From Streptomyces umbrinus (GTDB lineage Bacteria; Actinomycetota; Actinomycetes; Streptomycetales; Streptomycetaceae): 64,000 bases of DNA. Shown here piece after piece: positions 47,718 to 55,820 of the stretch (positions are counted from its first letter, which is position 1; each line of letters starts with the position of its first letter). Made by a program: the position numbers and the translations under genes. The notes below the pieces were generated by a model, which had not been told where the DNA came from, ran no database searches, and worked only from the letters and a program-made list of their open reading frames with translations. The stretch spans positions 8,136 to 72,135 of the forward strand of contig NZ_JAUSZI010000001.1 in NCBI RefSeq assembly GCF_030817415.1, read 5' to 3'.

Positions 47718-48023
47718 ATGAGCGCCCAACCCGACCGCGCGCCCGTCCCGTCGGCGCCTCTGTCGCCGAACGCGGCCGCGCAGGTCCTCGCTCAGCTCCG
47801 GGTCGGCCCTCGCGCCGACATCTGGGTGCCGGCGTTCGAGCAGGACTGGGCACGCGCCCTGGAGGACTCCCGGCACTCCTACAGCCTCAGCCCGCTCCAC
47901 GACGTCGTACGCACCTGGCAGGCCCGCCTCGAAGCAGCCCCGGCCGTCGACGCGTTCAAGGCTTCCGGCCGGGACGACTCCGACGGCGTCGACCTGGCCG
48001 ACATTCTCGACAGCCATCGGTGA
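47718..48023 (+). CDS. DUF6247 family protein, probable antitoxin
   Basis: 101 residues, ATG behind GGAGGAGCCC. Contains NAAAQVLAQL, DIWVPAFEQDWARALEDSRHSYSLSPLHDVVRTWQARLEAAPAVDAFKASGRDDSDGVDL, the DUF6247 pattern. Genes of this family commonly precede RelE/ParE-like toxins in Streptomyces; here a GTGA overlap joins it to such a gene. Acting as the neutralising partner is inferred from this arrangement. Confidence 0.75.
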   Translation: MSAQPDRAPVPSAPLSPNAAAQVLAQLRVGPRADIWVPAFEQDWARALEDSRHSYSLSPLHDVVRTWQARLEAAPAVDAFKASGRDDSDGVDLADILDSHR

Positions 48024-48280
48024 GCGACACACCCTGGCCCGCACGCCTATCGCCCAAGGCACTGGCCGTCCTGGACGAACTCCCAGACCACGCCCGCGAG
48101 ATGCTCCGCGACGTGATGGACATCGCCGGCCGCGACCCGTGGTCCTTCCCGCCCTTCGACAGCCGCGACCCCGAAGGCGAGGACGTCCGCGCCGCCGCGG
48201 TCGGACACCTCACCGCCGTCTACTGGATCAACCGCCCGGCCGGACGCCTGTACATCATCGACATCATCTGGCTCGGATAG
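48020..48280 (+). CDS. RelE/ParE-like toxin
   Basis: 86 residues, GTG start overlapping the DUF6247 stop. Short alpha-alpha-beta pattern: LSPKALAVLDELPDHAREMLRDVMDIAGRDPWSFPPFDSRDPEGEDVRAAAVGHLTAVYWINRPAGRLYIIDIIWLG, with the final beta strands (AVYWIN...LYIIDIIWLG) typical of RelE/ParE ribonuclease or gyrase-poison toxins. Forms a type II addiction module that would stabilise the replicon. Confidence 0.75.
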   Translation: MSDTPWPARLSPKALAVLDELPDHAREMLRDVMDIAGRDPWSFPPFDSRDPEGEDVRAAAVGHLTAVYWINRPAGRLYIIDIIWLG

Positions 48281-48332
48281 CCCTCAGCCCTGATGTGATC
48301 ACGCTTCTGCCTCGCCAGAGTCCGTGGGAGTG

Positions 48333-48412
48333 GATGGTCGTCGTGTGGGTGGACCAGGTCGTCGATCTCGGCTCGAACGGCGTGTGTGCGCCACCATCGG
48401 CTTCGGCCATTG
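48333..48412 (+). pseudogene. Fossil (a) of the tpg-like gene 3' end
   Basis: Translates VWVDQVVDLGS, identical to the intact gene's AWVDQVVDLGS, then a deletion and frameshift, then CATIGFG where the intact gene reads TNVGFA. About 80 bases survive, starting ~50 bases after the toxin stop. Confidence 0.7.
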
Positions 48413-48498
48413 CTTCTTTGCCCACTCCCGCATGTCAGTGCCGGGTCCTACCTTGGAAACAGCGCGTTTCACGCATTGCTACCGGGTGGGGGACATCT

Positions 48499-49830
48499 GT
48501 GGCGAACGGTGTGTGGCATGCCGGCCTCCGGCGGGTTCTCGAGCTCGACAAGGAAGACCTCGGCCTGGACAAGGATGACCCGGTCCTGGAGGACATCGGG
48601 TTGAGCGTGCCGGAGCTGAGAGAGAGCCTGCAGCAGCCGGTGGCGGAGCGAGACCGGGAGCTCCTTGTCTGCGCGGAGCGAAGCCGGGGCCGCCCGTGCA
48701 AGGCAGAACTGAGCGGGGTCAAAAGCCCCCACATGTACGTGCGCAAACACCGCGGCCCGGACGGCGCCCTGCGCCTGCGCGCCGTCCACCTTCCCACCGC
48801 GCACGAGATGACAGCGGAGGAAAGCGACCGGCACAAGGCCATGAAGGACTTCCTGGCCCGCACCGCACAGGCAGCCGGCCTCGAAGTCCACGTGGAGAAA
48901 GCCACCAAGACCCGCACCTCCCGGCCCGACGTGACGATCATCGGCTCCGGCGGCGTGAGCCTGGGATGCGAAGCGCAGTACTACAACGCCGGCGCAGGCA
49001 CCGTGCTGCGCCGGTCGAAGGCCCACGCGGATGCCGGGCTGACCGCCAACTGGATCACCCACGATGACCGGTTCCACCTGATCGACCGGTCCAACTGGAT
49101 GCTGACCCGGGAGGTGACCTGGCGGCACATCAGCAACGCGGCCGACCTCGCACTCGTGGGCGGCTTCCGCGCCCTCGTGGAATGGCGGTGCACGGCGAGC
49201 GCCGAACGCCCCTGCCCCAACAGCAAGCTGATAACAGGCTGCGGGAAGATCCATCTGGAGTGGGACACCCCTCGCCGCCTGGACGACGAAGGCACCGGAT
49301 GGACCGGCCATCAGGGCAGCACGAACGGCACCACCGTCGGCCAGACGCTCATCGCCGCGGCCACCGGCAGTGTCACGCCTCTGTTCGTCGCCTCCCGCAC
49401 AGACCGACGCGCCGGCGCCTACATGTGGGTATCCGCAGACGACCAGACCCGATGGGCCGATTACCAGGACAACCAGCTCCCCGACCCCCAAGTCGACCAG
49501 GCCCAGGACGAGGAGATCCGCTTTTCCGGCAACGACGCAGACACCACCTGCACCTTCGGCGAGGACACATACTTTCCCGGCGCACCGCTGGAACGCCGGG
49601 GTGCCCACGGCGCGGACCTCGCGCTGACAGCCGACAACCCCGCACCCTCCCGGACCGCCCTCTCGCTGCCCGGCCCCCACAGCGCCAGTGAAGCCCGCGC
49701 CGTCGTACGCCTGATCGCTCCGAACATTCCACGGCCGCATCCCGGCGTATGCGAGATCGGCACGCCGAAGTGCGGACAGCCGGCCCGTTTGTACGCGGGC
49801 GGCTGGCGGTGCGAAGCACACCGTCCGTAG
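48499..49830 (+). CDS. CoiA-like nuclease-domain protein
   Basis: 443 residues, GTG behind GGGGGACA. The central part HKAMKDFLARTAQAAGLEVHVEKATKTRTSRPDVTIIGSGGVSLGCEAQYYNAGAGTVLRRSKAHADAGLTANWITHD has the layout of competence protein CoiA/PD-(D/E)XK nucleases: H...K start, RPDV aspartate, EAQ glutamate, then R...Y-like and W-I. The C-terminal part holds a cysteine site (CEIGTPKCGQPARLY...CEAHRP). CoiA-like proteins act on DNA in recombination or uptake; a role for a telomeric copy is unknown. Confidence 0.62.
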   Translation: MANGVWHAGLRRVLELDKEDLGLDKDDPVLEDIGLSVPELRESLQQPVAERDRELLVCAERSRGRPCKAELSGVKSPHMYVRKHRGPDGALRLRAVHLPTAHEMTAEESDRHKAMKDFLARTAQAAGLEVHVEKATKTRTSRPDVTIIGSGGVSLGCEAQYYNAGAGTVLRRSKAHADAGLTANWITHDDRFHLIDRSNWMLTREVTWRHISNAADLALVGGFRALVEWRCTASAERPCPNSKLITGCGKIHLEWDTPRRLDDEGTGWTGHQGSTNGTTVGQTLIAAATGSVTPLFVASRTDRRAGAYMWVSADDQTRWADYQDNQLPDPQVDQAQDEEIRFSGNDADTTCTFGEDTYFPGAPLERRGAHGADLALTADNPAPSRTALSLPGPHSASEARAVVRLIAPNIPRPHPGVCEIGTPKCGQPARLYAGGWRCEAHRP

Positions 49831-49972
49831 CCCGGCAGCGGAATGCCGGTGAGATTCCTCGTTTGAGGCCTCCGAGCCCGTGTCGTTGCTGATGCGGGGC
49901 GAGGATCAGCGGGACATCGGCCGAAGAGAGGTCTGTGCGCGGTGTGGGTGAATCCGTCGGCCAGGGCGACCC

Positions 49973-50518
49973 TCAGCTCTCCGGTGGGGAACTGGCATCT
50001 GTCTCCAGAGCCTGCTCCTGTCGCGCGAATTCAGTCAACCAATCCATGTCCTGCTTCCGTTGGTCAGACCCGTACGTTGAGACTGCGTAAGACGCCACGG
50101 CGGGCAAGAGCATCACCGCGAAGAACCCGACCATCACGGACGTGAGACAAAACCACGCGGTCACGGGCTCAGCCTTCTGGCTACTTGCGAGCCACACGAG
50201 AGAAAAGCCCTCGGCAGTCAGCAAGAGGCTCGCGACGCACAAGTAGGCGAATGCCGTGCGCCGCTTGGCCGGAGGCTCGACCGACGGCGACTCAGGCAGC
50301 GAGCGCCGGCCTTCATCCAGGATCGACAGGATCTCTTGTACCCGCGCCCCACCGGTACGGCCCTCGACTGTCTCAGCAAGGCGCCGCGCCCGGCGCAGGG
50401 ACGCGCCGAAGGCCTGCGTACCCTCCCACCGCTTGATGTACTGGCTCCACTCCACAGCGGCCACGAGCCAAATGACGGGGGCCACGGCAGCAATCGTGGC
50501 CGCGAACGTCTCGGTCAT
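49973..50518 (-). CDS. Membrane protein, three spans
   Basis: 181 residues. First helix FAATIAAVAPVIWLVAAVEW, a soluble helical loop (KRWEGTQAFGASLRRARRLAETVEGRTGG...), then two further helices (FAYLCVASLLLTAEGFSLVWLA and WFCLTSVMVGFFAVMLLPAVASY), ending in a charged tail. The start is uncertain: GTG two codons earlier is possible, and the ribosome site is weak. Family not recognised. Confidence 0.55.
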   Translation of the reverse strand: MTETFAATIAAVAPVIWLVAAVEWSQYIKRWEGTQAFGASLRRARRLAETVEGRTGGARVQEILSILDEGRRSLPESPSVEPPAKRRTAFAYLCVASLLLTAEGFSLVWLASSQKAEPVTAWFCLTSVMVGFFAVMLLPAVASYAVSTYGSDQRKQDMDWLTEFARQEQALETDASSPPES

Positions 50519-50649
50519 CTTCACAGCTGAAGTGTGCACTGGAGAGGCCGGCAACTCGGCATTCGCGGTCAGCATGATGTAGCCGGAGGCTGGTCGCTGT
50601 CGGCCCGGGCACCGGGAAAGGGCCCAGGACGCTTTCACGGCGTTCCGGG

Positions 50650-50742
50650 TTTCAGCCAGCGACAACCAGGAGCTGGACGATGTGTGGGCAACCTCGACTC
50701 GCCGTCAGTATCAGGTACGTCACCAACGTCGGCTTTCGCCGC
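50650..50742 (+). pseudogene. Fossil (b) of the tpg-like gene 3' end
   Basis: GACAACCAGGAGCTGGACGA encodes DNQELDDVW, as in the intact DDQELDDAW. The middle is scrambled by deletions, and the end (GTCACCAACGTCGGC...CGCCTGA) matches the intact VTNVGFAA-stop in a shifted frame. Confidence 0.65.
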
Positions 50743-50804
50743 CTGACGGGGAAATGGCCCCGACCGTGGACCTAAAGCAGTTGCTGCTGTCTCGCGTCGC
50801 TGCG

Positions 50805-51623
50805 CTACTGAGGGGCCGCTTGTACTCGTGGTAGTGCGTCGAGGATGGCGATCATGGAAGTGATCCAGCGGTCGACGTCTGGGAGCTCGGCTTTGCGACG
50901 AGTCCAGGCTTCGTCGGATACGTGGGAGAAGGGGGTGCAGCGGAACGCGTCCTGAGGGCCGCGGCCGATGTTCGGCAGTTCTCCCGTGATGGTGATTGAG
51001 GCTGCTCGCGGTGGCCACTCCAGGCCGCAGTCGGCGGCGATCGCCTGGACGCTCTGGCATTGGCTCCAGCTCTCGATCATGCCGCCGCTCCAATTGATGC
51101 CGGATGCGTGATAGGCGATTGGCACGCCTGTCAGGGCTTCGATGCGTCGGTTGCGCTCGATCAGCAGGTCCTGATACCTCTGCGCCGCAATCGGGCCGGG
51201 CGTCATGAGGCGGTGGGGTGCCGGGGCGGGAAACTGGATCCGCATCTCGTCGTGCAGCACTTTGATTGCTTCAAGTTCGGCCCTGACCTGCAGTCGGTCA
51301 GGAGGGCTGAACACGGCCATCACGGTGTCATTCATGAGGCGGCCCGTCAGTGATGCCCGCTGTTGCGCTCGCCGCTCGGCGGCGGCCTGAGCGAGGTGTT
51401 GCTGCAGTTCGTTGATGACGAGCAGCGCTACGGGGAGCGCGAAGAAGAAGCAGACCAGACTTGAGCTGACGTTCGTGAGGAACGCGTGCTCATCCCAGAA
51501 TTCGCTGGCCTCATCTTGCACGCCGGCGGCGAAGCCCAGGATGCCCAAGGGGAGGCCGACGACGACGGTCCATTGAACGCTGCCTGGCTTCCGGAGCCAC
51601 CACGCGGCAAGTCGAGAGAGCAT
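50805..51623 (-). CDS. Membrane-anchored cytoplasmic protein
   Basis: 272 residues: two N-terminal membrane helices (VQWTVVVGLPLGILGFAAGV and LTNVSSSLVCFFFALPVALLVI), a coiled-coil-like segment (NELQQHLAQAAAERRAQQRASLTGRL), then a globular domain (IERNRRIEALTGVPIAYHASGINWSGGMIESWSQCQSVQAIAADCGL...). An ATG after CTTCAGGC is taken as start; an upstream extension is unlikely by composition. Unknown function. The 390 bases to its right (51800-52189) hold no gene; they include the promoter region of the sigma-factor pair. Confidence 0.55.
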   Translation of the reverse strand: MLSRLAAWWLRKPGSVQWTVVVGLPLGILGFAAGVQDEASEFWDEHAFLTNVSSSLVCFFFALPVALLVINELQQHLAQAAAERRAQQRASLTGRLMNDTVMAVFSPPDRLQVRAELEAIKVLHDEMRIQFPAPAPHRLMTPGPIAAQRYQDLLIERNRRIEALTGVPIAYHASGINWSGGMIESWSQCQSVQAIAADCGLEWPPRAASITITGELPNIGRGPQDAFRCTPFSHVSDEAWTRRKAELPDVDRWITSMIAILDALPRVQAAPQ

Positions 51624-52189
51624 GCCTGAAGGGACACAGCGCAACTGCTGGTGGTTCCTGTGGCGGTGGCGTGGGCTTGGTACGGCGAACTTTGCTGCGC
51701 GGTGGGATCCTGCGGCCGTCACTGGGCGGCGAGATTCCTTGGGTTCTATCGCGAGCGTCACCGTCTGCATGAGGGTGGCGACGGCCACACTGACGAGGAG
51801 TGAGGACTTCGCAGCTGGATGATGCCAGGCCGTATGGGGGCGTGGCGGGGGTTCGGGGGCGCGTGGGGTGGTGGGTGCGCCGGGTGGGGCAGGGGTGTGA
51901 TGCAGAACACGATGGCGATACGGAGAGTTGTTCGCAGCTTCGTTCGGGCGGGTTAGGCCTGGTCAGGGGACTACTGAGGGTGACTAGCAGTGCTTGTTGA
52001 AGGTTGCACAGTGCTGCCGGGTGAAGACCGTCGGTGATTTTCTGCGGGGCGCATGAGTGTTCCGCCCTCTAAATCACTTAGGTAGGGGTCAGGCCCAACG
52101 GCCTGTCGGCGCAGGCGAGTTGGCGCCGGGTCCCTGCTGAATCCCACGAGAGGATCTTCGCTCATGTCCCCTGTCCACGGGAGGCACGT

Positions 52190-52813
52190 GTGAGGTACGA
52201 CGACGCCCCGGACAGCACCCCGCCGGAGGAGCACGGTGTTGGACTGTCGCAGTCCATGTATGTGCCGCTGGAGCTGCCGCTGGACTTCGAGGCCTTCTAC
52301 CTCGGCCACCAGGAGCCCTTCCACGCCTACGCGGAAGTCCACTTCGGGACCCGGGCCGCGGCCGAGGAGGTCATACACGAGGTCTTCCTGGAGATCCACG
52401 CCGGCTGGACGCAGCTGCTGAGCGCGGGCAACCTCGAGCAGGGCGCGTGGGCGATCGTCCGGCGGGCCGTGCACGACCGCCTGGAACTGGAAGGGCGGGC
52501 GCCGGCCTTCGTCATCAACGGCCCCATCGCCCAGGCCCTGGACAAGGCACTGACCACGGCCCGGGAAAAGCTCCACAAGATGGAGTCCAGCAGCGGCCTG
52601 TACGAGGCGATCGCGGAACTGCCCAACCGGCAGTTCGAGGTCATCGTGCTGCGCTACGTCCTGGGCTACCCCACCGCCAAAGTCGCCTGGTACGTGGGCA
52701 TCGACGAACGCACCGTCGGCCACCACCTGCGCCGCGCCAAGGAACGGCTGCGCCTGCGTCTGGGCCTGCCCGCCGACCGCAAGAAGCCCAAGCAGAAAGG
52801 AGCAGGATCATGA
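52190..52813 (+). CDS. ECF-like sigma factor
   Basis: 207 residues, GTG behind GGGAGGCAC. The region-2-like segment FEAFYLGHQEPFHAYAEVHFGTRAAAEEVIHEVFLEIHAGWTQLL matches sigma region 2 (Y..HY..A..Y......DAEE.V.D.F), and the region-4 segment LYEAIAELPNRQFEVIVLRYVLGYPTAKVAWYVGIDERTVGHHLRRAKERLR is the sigma-70 region 4 HTH. It is coupled by ATGA to the next gene, its likely modulator. Confidence 0.82.
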   Translation: MRYDDAPDSTPPEEHGVGLSQSMYVPLELPLDFEAFYLGHQEPFHAYAEVHFGTRAAAEEVIHEVFLEIHAGWTQLLSAGNLEQGAWAIVRRAVHDRLELEGRAPAFVINGPIAQALDKALTTAREKLHKMESSSGLYEAIAELPNRQFEVIVLRYVLGYPTAKVAWYVGIDERTVGHHLRRAKERLRLRLGLPADRKKPKQKGAGS

Positions 52814-53478
52814 CCACCATCGACACCCTCCTGGACGGCGCCCGCATCCCGGTCACCGCACCACAGCGCTTCGACGTCGCCGCCGGCCTGCGCCGCCTGG
52901 CCGCCGACGCCTCCCGCCGCACCCCCACCACCGAAGTCACCCGCTCGGCACAGGCCGGCCAGCGCCTGGGCGTGGTCAGCCGGTGGGTCCTCAACGAACC
53001 CGACGCCGCCACCCACGTCGCAAAGATCGCCGAAGGCCCGGACCGCGGACCGCTCACCGAAGAAGAACTGGACGTCGACGGCGCCCTCGTCTTCGCCTGC
53101 CTGCTGTACCTGACCGGACATCAGGAATCCGCGCAGTTCTGGTGGCAGCTCGCCGCCGGCGCCGGCAGCCGCGCCGCCGCCTACTGCCTGCACCTCCACC
53201 ACCTCGCCCTGGGCGAATCGAGGCGGGCCTGGCACTGGTTCCACCAGCTCACCCACTCCATGGCCGACACCGCCCCGCCCGACGCCGCCTTCCTCGAGGG
53301 CCTGGAGCTCTTCGCCCGCTACGTACGCACCAACGGCTCACGCGCCCTCGCCCCCACCGACCGCCTGGAGAGCGAGGTCGACCGGCTCGCCGCACGTACA
53401 CCCGGCGCGTCCGTCATCGTCGCCCGGCCCGACCGGCAACTGGTCGCCAGCCTGCGGGAATTCGGCGCGGGCCGCTGA
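52810..53478 (+). CDS. Partner of the ECF-like sigma factor
   Basis: 222 residues; start overlaps the sigma stop (ATGA), with AAGGAGCAGG before it. A basic N-terminal segment (FDVAAGLRRLAADASRR) is followed by a helical region (LDVDGALVFACLLYLTGHQESAQFWWQLAAGAGSRAAAYCLHLHHLALGESRRAWHWFHQL), a Sel1/TPR-like repeat. No membrane helix, so not a classical anti-sigma factor. The same pair occurs widely in Streptomyces. Control of sigma activity is inferred from coupling. Confidence 0.68.
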   Translation: MTTIDTLLDGARIPVTAPQRFDVAAGLRRLAADASRRTPTTEVTRSAQAGQRLGVVSRWVLNEPDAATHVAKIAEGPDRGPLTEEELDVDGALVFACLLYLTGHQESAQFWWQLAAGAGSRAAAYCLHLHHLALGESRRAWHWFHQLTHSMADTAPPDAAFLEGLELFARYVRTNGSRALAPTDRLESEVDRLAARTPGASVIVARPDRQLVASLREFGAGR

Positions 53479-53489
53479 CCCCCGAACCC

Positions 53490-53730
53490 CCTTGCGCAAG
53501 AACCTGGAGCGGATCGAGCAGGTGTACCGGAGCGTGCGGCGAGAGGACGTCGCCTGCTACCTGACCGCCCGTCTCAAGAAGGAGGGCCGATGAACGTCCG
53601 GCGCTGGGACCGGATCGTCGCCGTGGGGACGGCGGGCGACGACCAGGAGCTGGATGACGCCTGGGTGGACCAGCTCGTCGACCTCGGCTCGCAGTGGGGC
53701 CAGTACGAGTACGTCGGCTTCGCCGCCTGA
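53490..53730 (+). pseudogene. Fossil (c) of the tpg-like gene, C-terminal two-thirds
   Basis: Begins 12 bases after the sigma partner. PLRKNLERIEQVYRSVRREDVACYLTARLKKEGR, then a stop where the intact gene continues (about 26 codons deleted), then MNVRRWDRIVAVGTAGDDQELDDAWVDQLVDLGSQWGQYEYVGFAA-stop, with the intact VTN lost. The second part is an open 46-codon frame with an ATG, but has no separate ribosome site. Confidence 0.85.
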
Positions 53731-54180
53731 ACCCGGGGCGGCGCCAGCTTCTGCTGGAGAGACGGCGGCTGTCATACATTGCTCCCCTCACGGCGTCGTG
53801 TCGCCGGTCCCGTCACCGCTGTTGTCACAGCCCGCGCTCCGGGGCCGGCACCCATGGCGCAGGCTGCGCGGCAGTCGGCAGTCCGGATTCCCTCACGTGC
53901 GAGGTGAACTTTCGGCGGGTGCTGCGCTGGCACATCACGAGCCACACGAGGCTGCGCTCCGCGCTCTACGCCGACGAGACCACCGACAGGGCGAGGGAGC
54001 CGGGTCCTCCCCACCCCTGTTGCATCGGTTGCATGGTCCGGGCGGCAGGGGACCGACTTGCTAGATCACCCTCGCTTGGGGTCCCCAGGGAAGTAGTCGG
54101 CATACCGATCACTCCGTAGCAAGCCCTGCGAGCTGCTATTTCCCGCAGAGACGCAACCAGAACCGCAACCAGGAGCGCGA

Positions 54181-54411
54181 CTAGAGACGCGACCTGCGCT
54201 GTCCGTCCGCGGGGACCGGGTGCTCCGGCAGGTGACCGACCACCTTCAAGGCGTTGAGCGGGCATTCGACCCGGCAGACCAAGTACGGGCGTCTATCGCA
54301 CTCGTGACACCCATTCAAGCCTGACCAGCACGAAAGTCGCAGGTCAGGCGCCTCGAATGGGAGCCGCGTAGGAGCCAGGATCGGCGTGCTGGTCGCGTCG
54401 CTTGGCGGCAT
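54181..54411 (-). CDS. Possible small cysteine-rich protein
   Basis: 76 residues: MPPSDATSTPILAPTRLPFEAPDLRLSCWSGLNGCHECDRRPYLVCRVECPLNALKVVGHLPEHPVPADGQRRSRL, with five cysteines. The ribosome site is poor. The rest of 53731-54642 contains nothing else I can identify, so this is a weak candidate. Confidence 0.3.
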   Translation of the reverse strand: MPPSDATSTPILAPTRLPFEAPDLRLSCWSGLNGCHECDRRPYLVCRVECPLNALKVVGHLPEHPVPADGQRRSRL

Positions 54412-54642
54412 CACTCGTCTTTAGGTGGGACACCTACGCCGACTGCCCGCATGACCAGGAACACACCTTTCATAAAAGGCCTGATCAGAGGGGAGTTGCG
54501 GAGCTAACCCCCACACCCAGCACCCTGAGCCGCCCCTGCCGAGCCATCTCGACAGGACGCAAGCACCAAAGAAGCAACACCTTCTGACGCCTAACCACCG
54601 CACGCCCTAGCCGGGGCGTGCCCGATCCCGAGGGGGAATCCC

Positions 54643-54816
54643 GTGTCCACGCTCGCTCTGCTTGTCGCGCTGCTCCTGGTCGTCGTCGTGCTGCTGTTCG
54701 CAGCTGGCGCCGCCTACCTCGTGCACCGTCACCCGTCGTGGAACAAGCCGCTGATGGCCGCGTTCGGGGCTGTGACGGTCATGGCCGCTGTGGTCGGTCC
54801 CATCGTCGCCCGGTGA
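54643..54816 (+). CDS. Small two-helix membrane protein
   Basis: 57 residues, GTG behind GAGGGGGAAT: an N-terminal helix (LALLVALLLVVVVLLFAAGAAYLV), a basic loop HRHPSWNK, and a second helix (LMAAFGAVTVMAAVVGPIV). A strong terminator follows within ten bases. The same topology recurs in the two-helix protein near 61.4 kb. Confidence 0.65.
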   Translation: MSTLALLVALLLVVVVLLFAAGAAYLVHRHPSWNKPLMAAFGAVTVMAAVVGPIVAR

Positions 54817-54825
54817 GCTGCATGC

Positions 54826-54871
54826 GGCCGTGCGGGGTCGGGGCAGCGGGGAGCCCCGACCCCGCACGGCC
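54826..54871 (+). terminator. Strong terminator
   Basis: 18-base-pair perfect stem GGCCGTGCGGGGTCGGGG and complement with a ten-base loop. Confidence 0.85.
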
Positions 54872-54896
54872 CGCAGGGCCGGCTCAGGGACATACG

Positions 54897-55130
54897 ATGA
54901 TCGCCGTGACCATCCGCCGCACGCTCGGCGCCGGCCCCGAGGCTCTTGCCCAGGGCATCCGCGCCACCCAGGCCGACCTTCTTGACGAGCTCCCCGGTGT
55001 CCGCATCGCAGATCTCGGCGAGCTGCGGGCCCGCGGAGTCGTTGGACACCTCGCCCCTGCACCACCGAGAACCCGGCGCACCCTGGGGGCAGGACGCGCG
55101 GCCCCCGCCTCGCCCGACGCCTCCAGCTGA
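54897..55130 (+). CDS. Short hypothetical protein, repeated as a fragment at 59.08 kb
   Basis: 77 residues: MIAVTIRRTLGAGPEALAQGIRATQADLLDELPGVRIADLGELRARGVVGHLAPAPPRTRRTLGAGRAAP.... The first ~23 codons and the preceding ~20 bases are repeated at 59077-59145 (MITVTTRRTLGAGPEAPAQG). The ribosome site is weak (AGGGA). Either a small gene with a decayed paralogue or two relics. Confidence 0.4.
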   Translation: MIAVTIRRTLGAGPEALAQGIRATQADLLDELPGVRIADLGELRARGVVGHLAPAPPRTRRTLGAGRAAPASPDASS

Positions 55131-55452
55131 GAGGTACACGGAGAACTCCCGGGATGAAGAAGGCCCCCGTGTAGCGGAGGCTCTCCTGGATTTGTTCGCC
55201 AGTCAGTGGCGGTTATGGAACCGGAGACAACCAGCATGCTGACGGCGCCACCCCCCTGCCGGCAGGGGGAAGCTGGCAGTTGCCTGCGGCGGGCAGCCCA
55301 GCCCAGAACAGGGCAAGGCTGCCGCGGCAGTCCGTTGTTCGCTTTCGTAGCCGCTGGTCCGCGCAGGCCAGCAGATGGCTGTTGTCTTCTGCTGGCGTCG
55401 ATCACCGCTGACAGTGACTAGGACGTGGTCTGACGAACGGCGTGGAGCCGTG

Positions 55453-55629
55453 TCACGAGCTGTTCTGACTGCCCCCCGGCTCAGATTTTGCGGAGGAGGT
55501 ACGGCGGCGCCAGGCGCGGTTGGCGCCAGCTATGAGCGCGACGATGGCAGCCGTGGCGAGTTGGGCTGGCAGTTCGGTCAGGAGGCCGTGGAGTAAAACG
55601 CGAACAGCCTGCTGAAGGACATCGGGCAT
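55453..55629 (-). CDS. Small membrane protein
   Basis: 58 residues: MPDVLQQAVRVLLHGLLTELPAQLATAAIVALIAGANRAWRRRTSSAKSEPGG. An amphipathic start, one membrane helix (LATAAIVALIAGANRAW) and a basic tail. TGGAGACC precedes the ATG. Similar short proteins are frequent in Streptomyces. The gaps on both sides (55131-55452 and 55630-55820) have no clear gene apart from a GTTGTCCGCG half-operator near 55780. Confidence 0.5.
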   Translation of the reverse strand: MPDVLQQAVRVLLHGLLTELPAQLATAAIVALIAGANRAWRRRTSSAKSEPGGSQNSS

Positions 55630-55820
55630 CAGTAAGGTCTCCAGAATGCGCTGGGTAGAGGGTTGCACTCCGTATGCAGCCGGGGTGTTGCGGCAACGGG
55701 TGTGCCCCACACGCTGCAGGTGCTGGCCTGGGCTGGTCTATTTGTCCGCCACCCCGGCGGGACAAGATCGGATAAGCCCGCGTTGTCCGCGTAGCAGGCG
55801 AGGGATGAAGGAGCAGCAGG

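Noticed and set aside
53590..53730. 46-codon frame MNVRRWDRIV... as an independent gene
   Set aside because: It is the surviving end of a tpg-like fossil without its own ribosome site.
54060..54200. Similarity of GCCGACTACTTC and CGCAACC words to the 4.74-4.81 kb region
   Set aside because: Short shared words only; the surrounding bases do not align, so probably coincidence.
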